Below, piece by piece: positions 13,101 to 17,181 of a DNA stretch of 64,000 nucleotides (position 1 is its first letter; each line of letters opens with the position of its first letter). A model generated the notes under the pieces. That model worked only from the letters and a program-made list of their open reading frames with translations, did not search any database and was not told the DNA's origin. The stretch covers positions 47,602 through 111,601 of the forward strand of contig CAMKOM010000008.1 in NCBI GenBank assembly GCA_946414435.1. The letters are read 5' to 3'. A program made the position numbers and the translations under genes. Source of the stretch: an uncultured Bacteroidota bacterium. Lineage in GTDB: Bacteria > Bacteroidota > Bacteroidia > Bacteroidales > SZUA-534.

Positions 13101-14173
13101 GTGTTGTCAGTGTCAATGGTGGGCAAGCGCTTGTCTTTACCAAAAATGCCAAACCTGTTGCTGGCGCCAGTGCCAATTCATACGTCGATGGCACAATTTG
13201 GAAATATGGAAAAACACCGTTCGTATTCCCGACAGGAAGCAATGGCCGCCTTGCACAAATCGGTATAGCACCAGGCAGCGATGCAACTGACGCCACTTAT
13301 TATTCGGCGTCGTACACCCTTGTTGCGGACAAAGAGCCGTTGACCACGGGTCTGCCAACAGGCATGAGCCGTGTCAGCCAGGCTGAGACATGGTTAGTTG
13401 ATTGCCCAGGTGGGAAATCAAGCAAGCTTACGCTCTATTGGTCTGATGCCGAAGCAAGTGGCATTACACCTGGTAAAGAGTCGGATTTGGTGGTCGCTCA
13501 TTTCACAGAAGGGAAATGGAAGGCCGAGCCTGCCAAGTTCGATGGCGTAAATTCTATTACAACCACAGCGTATATTACGTCCTACAGTCCGTTCACCTTC
13601 GGTGCCAAAAATCCAGAACCGGATATCAATCCGCTTCCTGTCACCTTCGTGACCTTCACAGGCCGTCAGGTTGATAATAGCATTGTGCTTGAGTGGGCAA
13701 CCATGTCGGAGAGCAACAACGACTACTTCGAGATTGAGCGCTCGATTGATGGTGTCAACTACGTGACAGTTGGTTATGTTGACGGTGCCGGCAATTCGAG
13801 CAGCCTGCTCAACTATCAGTTTACTGATAATGCGCCTGAGCAGGGACAACTCTACTACCGCTTGTCGCAAGTCGATTTCGATGGCACGCGCGAGTATGCC
13901 GACAAGATAGTGACTGTGCTTTACGCAGGCGACGAGATGGGTAGTCTGAGAGTCGTGCCGAACCCGACAAACGGTTTGTTCCGCATCAATGTTGGCAGAG
14001 GAATGGCTGACGGTATAGTCCGTTTGATATCTCAGAGCGGTACAGTTGTCAGAGTGTTCGAGATCAATGGTTGCGAGCAAAGTCTCGACATTAGTGATCT
14101 GCAAGACGGTGTCTACATATTGCAGTACACAAGCAACAGTAAGGTTTTGCAACATAAGGTTGTTAAATACTAA
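1106..14173 (+). CDS. Giant secreted repeat protein with T9SS type A sorting domain
   Basis: A 4,355-residue protein, probably exported by the Sec system and then by the type IX system to the cell surface. I chose ATG 1106 over the track's TTG 1082 because a purine-rich site and promoter fit it. A signal peptide (LAVLAIILGSSEVVWGQ) is followed by long Gly/Thr/Asn-rich beta-helix-like stretches. Five modules begin with a W-x5-W motif (W53, W1005, W1953, W2869, W3818). Each ends in a short FPxG-like and YW-type module (for example YWITDE near 1844, YYWMVT near 2744). PKD-like Ig folds occupy roughly 3420-3780. An FN3-like domain (about 4178-4262) precedes the sorting domain (VVPNPTNGLFRI to the end). 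Role not known; adhesin or surface-layer protein is inference from architecture. It is single-gene and terminated on its own. The 5' part looks AT-richer than the 3' part. Confidence 0.9.
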   Translation: MKRLALNFGVMRKTRLFGLAVLAIILGSSEVVWGQDIPSDPRYNFHSQADDDWDEESTWTTDWPGTTGTPGSAIEHSVGIDGNTVELNSMPANAIKRLHIYNNGALILNGALIVTPKKTSDDFAIYNDVELTGTGSLTLNGVMSGRGHILTTGINVIASGGSDFSSLYLVVADSTFTNNRNGKTITSLEVSGGKFVSNYTTYCGSLKLSGGEIEIASGATLKSNDRSLTIDIPNVNGSDTIIGSGTLDVTTINVAEGDTLTIGGEVKLSQVLTINGVVRIIGNVTLQNNTTINGKVIIEKGEGIKLNIADGKNITFGENSDMEGGGELHFVGASTINNLQDCCDVIAICDNASKTITYAATSTHIIPGTYANLTLNANTDGEVRTLCDTVIVNGIFTPNKHYTLQGNGGRKAFAVKGEVKNGKILKFDNVNVALGNSESADAMNVSVSEFNIGENDTLTIAGNVNLSGTGNKKFDGVGGENGEIIIDEGKTLTSSGTVTFSNDQTISGNGTFTISKQINGTKLTTSTNINMTAGAGSSIEYEVVGGTFTNTNTTNNYTVAKLTVNGGTYVSANGKKIADLTVAGGTFVAAENTTADVMTVTGGTVQVDKDKTLTVTTGNKLNVDGAAIFVGKAGSKFITDNVELSENAALTIKDTVTLTRPLVVNNNATLVGGTVSDTLKWDSPEHCKISVTSGTLTISNTLTVDGDVTLEGAMKVAEGGNLNLAGSTITFGPTAKFTGTQGNISFVEGVVISGLKNDPDVKAKYLKFPGAVTYDATCAAMFPGVYGNGLTLSTEAGKNIAIYDSVTITGALNWAAGRIVLNGNPLIVKETFSSGTFDENHMVVAGKKGKYIFVADAAYAALDLTAPVGTSSLTSAGTLLYGYSPATINIGEAVAIGDSIIVEVEGEALLGKATDLRRYWTISSNQNFTGTMTFNYTAADDLLDYGSKNYWAVFHGSSVYEKGGAQINSPFAQHFSITDENINGVWTACEYPAAVTLYSFGSGYWDNPSSWTTNSAGSTQPAEGAQAPNERCDVVILPGSVITGRSAGVRARSVTLKNETSTLVINPDCADVSIVNLTGEGRLVIKDKGSFPEGIDNTDLFMAPGGGTTEFSGSSSGEYELSKTEFNNLIINLEDGAEVKLPSNNNHKLQINGYFELENGEIIYTAENQSIHVGGNMNVGSGGKITNESGKGNLATADTLQVGGDLINDGIIRLTKRLWDDYSIATAMDDEKTDGRGILRFVGESNVDFKCNSTTNISQLIIDKGSNDKYKVTLFSKTERCFGLLGRATNNANPEGFRSGVAYPANPVVLYKPLWLRAGTLELTGHVFIRSLSEKGDGNNGLDCFYIPERGSLVLNGRDVKVWTTFSETTVSYASVIPAGRLIIKDGEFDGRGSSGITFVGSSYIDIQGGTLRGAQFRPSAFALNGLTTYVQSGGTVTFDGCGELNTGAPVFFMPEASYTFKMTGGTLIVSSAGPEGAFMVKSNPENGKISGGEIIINTGAAMKSGKDESKPNYLIATELPLYKLTLRNSPEIAPKSYARHYIANVNKKYLNNKYQCNITASTIVENDLTIENGVVFDCQGLPVTVGGNLNIESGSTVYTKGGGTSENEFIMNGSGELTVAGTVACSSSDASAGFYNLTLAEGADVAIKNDITVRGLFKLANRATMRDGGSNRTYTMLGDVEVDGTYEKCSSCGSKMVIKGENIYSTGTGELSYVDIDAGSELKLADRTNAGRQTKLTISGNLNFVSETQFNIGGSNLEFGSEATVTGAFGPTRMIRTVGTSSRGVTKVFATNGEFKFPFGFVSSEGYSYYTPANIKYTTADTYGSVTSRPVFGQAFRDANSLKCYWITDERGFSGASLSQEYFWYDEDGKPSLSEGSTAAWVPARRNGSTWQQFGTNFVDLDGTANSSYERRIYFDPNVTTATGYYTCGLPMSFTNGTPLYTSNVVADTLDWFDVNTWSESPNGDPCGCIPSETTPVYIGDEDNKRVVRISVPDDYAGSRGECASLDIAPGSTLDLTNYNNFKAPIVDVDESVGAGKLRLSSPYFPEGDFGKFNGEFGGTVEYYGNGYTIPTEAIDGSALVNYCNLLISGGTTGNEIGMPASNVTVFDSLKISGSARTNPTGSFTIDIHKDFIIANGGRFEVFENGSANQQTIKVADSLIVAEGATMIATGTAANSTTNLLQIGRDLIVDGTFMAKSGNYKFNTEFVGKTDSRIRSSQNLTLNMLTCNKNSIDDKLILKTTKKINTANSNALLDLVKGTFVVEIGDGGEVELTANKTLTIPGEACLSIVSGKAKVATGGNATGISLKGKIQISGGELIVGTGESASKYNSIQYTADGKPTIEISGGTLNVIGQISRTQNQTTGSLIWKQYGGDVVVQGRNRGSVLWLTDFAAFEVLESGEFDMQGGTLTVMNGNGNEGYGDIFIEPDIMNCTGGTIIVGGGSQKVYIPSSLNNIEVANGATLNAYTALDVNELTINNTGVFNARNHDLTIRKAFRNYNNENISGISAGFNFGTTTQLTKFVGSDMTYEGANASATQFNTVEVEGNLTLLSNHSSISVGGNLTQREGTVTDNGNVISLFGNLIYYGGFEGTGGINFCRTDDVQYIEGNSLESIGAITVNNPNEVYLNTNVRISNKIRLGANLYINRNSLILGKDATVESASGTFDGTHMLRLNGEHEDKGVTKYVKKDASNFTLPIGVVHEGNRYYTPAVYDFTSNDRDNCSITVKAINSIHNNLTFDPSKWLAYYWMVTTEGFGEDGRDNFSIKSTDFSVTQTYYYPAEKLLGTSDTLFPEYMYYGGTDEYKWIDLRGDGTTGSELANIGTNNVTFKPFGHIAGDYTVGVVGSNAEDNAGIYTGRPILYTRGDGGGDWDNPKTWNYIDGSGVEHWLYDDTGDVAADYKIDGNPVHILPGDVVNVKRSHTNAYSLTFDDGTEMGVLNLGNTVGSNFGRVNGTGKLIMEPVETEGDKYYKMPAGNFTTFLSDERSIVEFAGGDGKLPNAVVGHVSLPLQNVVLSGGGTKTLTKEYGEYINKSMVIRNGTKLAFGNTPIYMKGDWIDENTGDGGFLPGSNNDRSIVTFNGTSRQKIVLSGNNESFYRVIINNPSDVEIVRAESATEAGIIINKSLEFTNGCLIDTAENTSVTLLRTATVTRPGATSFVAGPLTWKLNAGDNRDFPIGGLDESVGKVYALTKLNNVSVNGDYTVTFHSGTYSFDVVWPFTSMSNTEKWTVSGPTGATAKLGLRVGSRTFTTINASMLKRVKIAGKKGTEWEIIESSHNSGSIPTAIILSAAALTISEYEEYTLGSSNSTARLLSKTEENQTDETYICDGDADATAIPVYFTGMGGPYTVTYKITDKEKNKSVTVTSPKFTDSEGVIALTGSDLAAKFGRTDGYSTQPYVVEITGMKDGSEDGMPAGNNKANVNVLYNPKPVIDGAGTVGMGDERVYTVTADDKVDAYTWSDNSDYVEIAPAGNTANIQFGTNTSTYSVTLTVRNTYKKSHDKVCYRENSKDVAVDIYPQPEITGNFGICRADGTAEFMTEKVGSHTYQWVVKDEADENVSSTITIDKTGESADNNKIKLTWDDSFTASKVTLHVIEKNGDLGKDVKRVITFYDDVTFNADDFYGSVICDNTVGTVTIEHTNINYSYIIYKGETAMCEEFGGNGTDDPIQIHTSEPLRYADGNLNFKVVVKNKGCQKQVNDKSIQVHENPSIKEFIIADNELYKGNLVQIDYTKTSTVGIKGYEFAYSLDGVTYSAPAPTGIRKDDLSGGKMVIEIPKADRMKGLLTIKSDDDVKSCDNTYEIDKPISNAYLWRGDGADTDWNNDANWWSGDAPESGDDVVVRDNYKITFKGGKSSDKISMPTVNGTAAAVRNINVGAGAKVNLADGAKLTIHKDVTCDGQFNSTGSGEVAFTDGEHAVSGAGSFANMSNVGTVTASSDMSVTGNITNNGKFVGTVKLNGGAAQSVGGGEFENLTVENLTVDKAGVTINNSINIDGKLTLTKGVVSVNGGQALVFTKNAKPVAGASANSYVDGTIWKYGKTPFVFPTGSNGRLAQIGIAPGSDATDATYYSASYTLVADKEPLTTGLPTGMSRVSQAETWLVDCPGGKSSKLTLYWSDAEASGITPGKESDLVVAHFTEGKWKAEPAKFDGVNSITTTAYITSYSPFTFGAKNPEPDINPLPVTFVTFTGRQVDNSIVLEWATMSESNNDYFEIERSIDGVNYVTVGYVDGAGNSSSLLNYQFTDNAPEQGQLYYRLSQVDFDGTREYADKIVTVLYAGDEMGSLRVVPNPTNGLFRINVGRGMADGIVRLISQSGTVVRVFEINGCEQSLDISDLQDGVYILQYTSNSKVLQHKVVKY
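13007..13036 (+). repeat. Perfect 15-nt tandem duplication inside the giant gene
   Basis: GAGAATCTGACAGTC occurs twice back to back and encodes two copies of ENLTV in the last beta-helix region. It is in frame and looks like a recent slippage or unit duplication. Confidence 0.9.
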
Positions 14174-14178
14174 CAAAG

Positions 14179-14205
14179 AAAGCCGGTTTTTAGCCGGCTT
14201 TTTTT
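14179..14205 (+). terminator. Rho-independent terminator of the giant gene
   Basis: Stem AAAGCCGG/CCGGCTTT with a 7-nt loop and a T-run, 6 nt after the stop codon. The remaining 100 nt to the convergent gene holds only a weak GGCAAAA/TTTTGCC inverted repeat (14247-14280). Confidence 0.9.
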
Positions 14206-14304
14206 ATTTATTATGAATTGTTTTTTTGTTTGGAGTATGGCCGTAAGGCAAAATACATATTGATGTAAATGCTTTTTGCCTAGTGTCTGACATTGATCCG
14301 CTTT

Positions 14305-15906
14305 TTACTCAGCATCATTGACCCTTTCATGCTTCCGAGCCCCTTCCACCTTCGATTTCAAGGCGCGGTAGGTGCCGTCTTCCTGAATGCACATTGTACG
14401 CATAATCTGCTCTTTTTCAAAGCCTTTTGCCTGAAGGATTTTGAAGAATGTCTGGCGCGGGTTGAGCGAGTTGTATTCTTCTTCGATTTGCGCCAAAAGG
14501 CTCAAATCCAATGTTTTGTAGTATTCAAGAAAACGCTCGTAGTCGCGTTTGTTCCACTGGCCGCTGTTGCCGCCGCGGGCGAAAATCTCTTCGTAGAGTT
14601 GCTTGCCCTGGCTGTAGATTTCGGCGTAACGGCTCTCAATTTCGTTGATTTTGCGCTGCAGGCGGGCTATTTCGCGCTCATTGTCAGCCGATTCGCCTGC
14701 TGTGCGCAACTCTTCAATCTTGTCGTGCGACTCTTTCAGAATTTGGCGGTTTTGTGCCAATTCGCGCTCGTAGCGGCGGCGCTGGCGGACAAATATAACC
14801 GTCAGCAGGGCAATCAGTGCGGCAAAACCCAACACCAAGGAAAAAACAATGCGCTGCGTGCGGTTCTGGTTGGCAAGTCGCAGTAAATCAAAGTCGTAAT
14901 TGGTGCTGGCGGTATATACGCGGCTGCTTTCGGTGGCGCTCTGAAAAATTTTGTGGACTAACGGTCGCAGTTCGGCAGCTGTGCGGTCGGCTTCAGCTGA
15001 CATACCGTGGCGGTGATAATAATCGAAGAAATATTCAAGAACAATGGCCCGATTAGCGTCACCAATTGAGCTGCTCTGATAAAAATCAATTGCATCCTGC
15101 AAGCGGTTCAAGCAAAGATAACTCTTTATGCGTGACAATTTTGCGACGTCGTTCCACGGATTAATCTCGGACGCCTTGAGCGCATAGCGAAGCGACTTTT
15201 CGGGTTCTTCTTCGGCGAAAATGAGTCCGTATTCGGCCAAAAATCCATAATTGGTGGTGTCGATTTTCTCACTTTCGCGTATATAATATATCGCGCTGTC
15301 CATCAATCCGTTAAAAAAGAAAATATCGGTCTTTATGGCGAGATAGTGAGCCTTTTGGTCGGTGCTGCGGGTATATGGCCGTATTTTCTCGACAAGTTCC
15401 AAACCGTGTGCGCCCAAGTCGAAAGGACTGCCTTCGGAAGAGTACCGCATAAGTGTGATATGGAATTTCAACTCGTTGTTTGTGAGCGTTTTGGCCACAT
15501 CTTCAGCCTGACGCAAAACTACAACGCCCGTGGCATAGTTGCCCGAAAACATATTCTTAACCGACTTCAGGTAAAGCGCCCACGCAAGTTTCTCTGAATC
15601 AGACGTTTTGCGATAAAAATCGATACAATGGTTAAGCCGCGCAGTGTCGGCAATTCCATTTAAATCAAATAGCGTGAATTTGCCTTTGTAGAGTGATTTC
15701 AAGAGCGTTAGATAGACGCTGTCGGCATCGGAAAGCGGCTGTTTGAGGTCGGACTCGTGGTTTTTGAGGTACTCTTCGGACATTTCGTACTCGCCATCGC
15801 TGAAAAGCGCGTAGGCACGGTCGAAAATAGGTTGGTTTTCAGACTCTTGAGTGCAACCGAACAGGACAGTGGCAAGAGTTATCGACAATAATAGTTTGAG
15901 TTTCAT
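14305..15906 (-). CDS. Membrane-anchored TPR lipoprotein with cytoplasmic coiled coil and HTH-like C-terminus
   Basis: 533 residues from ATG 15906, seven codons inside the track ORF, where a lipoprotein signal begins: MKLKLLLSITLATVLFGC, with C18 as the lipid-modified residue. The periplasmic part (about 20-350) is helical with TPR-like pairs. A single membrane segment (about 352-374, FSLVLGFAALIALLTVIFV) is followed by basic residues and a coiled coil. The C-terminal 75 residues contain an LNPRQ...EKEQIMRTMCI pattern that resembles a LuxR/sigma-region-4 helix-turn-helix. Bacteroidota have known TPR-TM-HTH one-component regulators with this layout, so signal-responsive transcription control is a reasonable inference. 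It is convergent with the giant gene and divergent from the toxin-antitoxin pair. The DNA-binding call is tentative. Confidence 0.7.
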   Translation of the reverse strand: MKLKLLLSITLATVLFGCTQESENQPIFDRAYALFSDGEYEMSEEYLKNHESDLKQPLSDADSVYLTLLKSLYKGKFTLFDLNGIADTARLNHCIDFYRKTSDSEKLAWALYLKSVKNMFSGNYATGVVVLRQAEDVAKTLTNNELKFHITLMRYSSEGSPFDLGAHGLELVEKIRPYTRSTDQKAHYLAIKTDIFFFNGLMDSAIYYIRESEKIDTTNYGFLAEYGLIFAEEEPEKSLRYALKASEINPWNDVAKLSRIKSYLCLNRLQDAIDFYQSSSIGDANRAIVLEYFFDYYHRHGMSAEADRTAAELRPLVHKIFQSATESSRVYTASTNYDFDLLRLANQNRTQRIVFSLVLGFAALIALLTVIFVRQRRRYERELAQNRQILKESHDKIEELRTAGESADNEREIARLQRKINEIESRYAEIYSQGKQLYEEIFARGGNSGQWNKRDYERFLEYYKTLDLSLLAQIEEEYNSLNPRQTFFKILQAKGFEKEQIMRTMCIQEDGTYRALKSKVEGARKHERVNDAE

Positions 15907-15924
15907 ATAGTTATTGATTTGACG

Positions 15925-15932
15925 CAAAAGTA
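15925..15932 (-). promoter_or_regulatory. -7 promoter element for the TPR regulator-like gene
   Basis: Reads TACTTTTG on the minus strand, an exact TAnnTTTG match, 19 nt before ATG 15906. No -33 TTTG at the proper spacing. Confidence 0.45.
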
Positions 15933-15943
15933 TTATTTTCTTT

Positions 15944-15951
15944 TAATTTTG
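15944..15951 (+). promoter_or_regulatory. -7 promoter element for the toxin-antitoxin pair
   Basis: TAATTTTG matches TAnnTTTG; a TTTG at 15918-15921 lies 22 nt upstream, slightly longer than usual. Its position 12 nt from the minus-strand element makes this a compact divergent promoter. Confidence 0.45.
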
Positions 15952-16014
15952 CCCCGCATTATTTTTTTGCCAAACAGATTGTTTTTCGTATTCTTGCTAA
16001 ACAAATTGGTTTTT

Positions 16015-16281
16015 ATGCAAACAGCAATAAATTATCAGGATATGTCGGCGGTTGAAGCACTATGGACGCTCTACCAACAGCAGTCGGAGCGTGTGCGCAA
16101 GACCTTCCGCAGCCGCATAGCGCAGGAAGAGACCGAGGAAAAGCCGTGCATCAGCGAGGCGGAAGCCAAAGCATTGACTTTGCAGCGCGGACGCGACATC
16201 AAGGCTGGACGCTCGAAACTAATTGCCCACGATACGGTTATGCACGAAATGGAGCAAATGATTTCCAACTATGGAAATTGA
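16015..16281 (+). CDS. Putative antitoxin of a type II toxin-antitoxin pair
   Basis: 88 residues from ATG 16015; the track ORF start at 15919 would add a hydrophobic tail that overlaps the promoter region, so I prefer the internal ATG. The protein is charged and helical, with the C-terminal segment HDTVMHEMEQMIS, which fits a toxin-neutralising helix. I do not recognise a named antitoxin family. The call rests mainly on context: its end overlaps the start of a ParE/RelE-type toxin by 11 nt, which implies translational coupling. As in other type II pairs it probably binds the toxin and may repress its own promoter, but no DNA-binding fold is obvious. Confidence 0.65.
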   Translation: MQTAINYQDMSAVEALWTLYQQQSERVRKTFRSRIAQEETEEKPCISEAEAKALTLQRGRDIKAGRSKLIAHDTVMHEMEQMISNYGN

Positions 16282-16582
16282 GTGGAGTGAGCAATCGCGT
16301 GACGACCTGCGCAATATACTTTTGTATGTTGCTGAAAACTTTGGTCGCCGCACGGCCGAAGCGGTGTTGGCCGATATTCGTAGCCGTGCCAATTTGCTGA
16401 AAGACTTCCCAATGTCGGGACGTGTTTTTGTAAAAGACCCCGAACAAGGTATCATCTACCGTTCAATCACCACCAAACTGAACAAAATAGTATATTTCAT
16501 TGACGGCGAGACGATAGTTATTGTCACAGTGTGGCAGAACCGCCGCGACATTGGTCGTCTAAAAAAACAATTAACACAATAG
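16271..16582 (+). CDS. RelE/ParE family toxin
   Basis: 103-residue protein of the RelE/ParE fold. Visible family features are the N-terminal strand and helix (IEWSEQSRDDLRNILLYVAE), the central PMSGR turn before the YRSI strand, and the C-terminal VWQNRRDIGRL, matching the conserved Arg-rich end of this family. ParE members poison gyrase and RelE members cut mRNA at the ribosome; the sequence alone does not decide which. It overlaps the antitoxin by 11 nt and is followed by a terminator, so the pair forms a self-contained cassette. Confidence 0.85.
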   Translation: MEIEWSEQSRDDLRNILLYVAENFGRRTAEAVLADIRSRANLLKDFPMSGRVFVKDPEQGIIYRSITTKLNKIVYFIDGETIVIVTVWQNRRDIGRLKKQLTQ

Positions 16583-16592
16583 AGAATGGTAA

Positions 16593-16620
16593 AAAACAGG
16601 ACCGAAATCCTGTTTTTTTT
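16593..16620 (+). terminator. Terminator of the toxin-antitoxin pair
   Basis: Stem AAAACAGGA/TCCTGTTTT with a 6-nt loop followed by T8, 10 nt after the toxin stop. Confidence 0.9.
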
Positions 16621-17181
16621 GTGCTTCCAATTCTGCACTTTCCCACACTTCCATTAAAAATCCGCCGCCGCCCGCCGAAAAGCACCGTTCCCGAACCGAA
16701 AACACGGCTTTGTAAAATGTTGATTATCATTGGTGTTGGAAATGTTGCGGTTTTGGTACATCTTAATAATCAGCCAAATAGCCAAAAAGGCGGTTTTTAG
16801 AGTGTCTTTCTGACACAAATTTCAGCAAAAAATCAAAAAAAATGCGAGTGCCGATTCCGGGATTATAATCCTGACTATCAGCGTGTAACAATATGGCAAC
16901 GCTGTTAAGATTTTGCCGTTTAAAACCACTTATCGGCTTGAATATCAGCAATATAAATGGCAACGTGCGCGCAAAAGCATTGAACATCAATCGATTAACT
17001 GCTGTAGATTTGTCAGTGAAGTCAGTTGGTAATGGACAATTGACAATTTAGTGAATGAACAGATAACAATTAATAATTAACAATTCGGTAGGAAGGCATA
17101 AGACAAAAGGCATAAGTTACAAAAACAAAAAACTGACGTCTGTAGTCTGAGGTCTGACGACCAACAAAAAAAACTTAAAAA
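16621..17181. other. Gene-free spacer with short degenerate repeats
   Basis: About 560 nt with no convincing ORF. It contains a small GTGTC/GACAC hairpin (16801-16815) and, from about 17030, a chain of short imperfect direct repeats: ACAATTGACAATT, AACAATTAATAATTAACAATT, AAGGCATAAG twice, and GTCTG/TCTGA units. No TAnnTTTG promoter was found in front of the next gene. Confidence 0.6.

Noticed and set aside
14247-14280. GGCAAAA/TTTTGCC hairpin as terminator of the TPR gene
   Set aside because: Weak stem, long loop and no T-run in the right direction.
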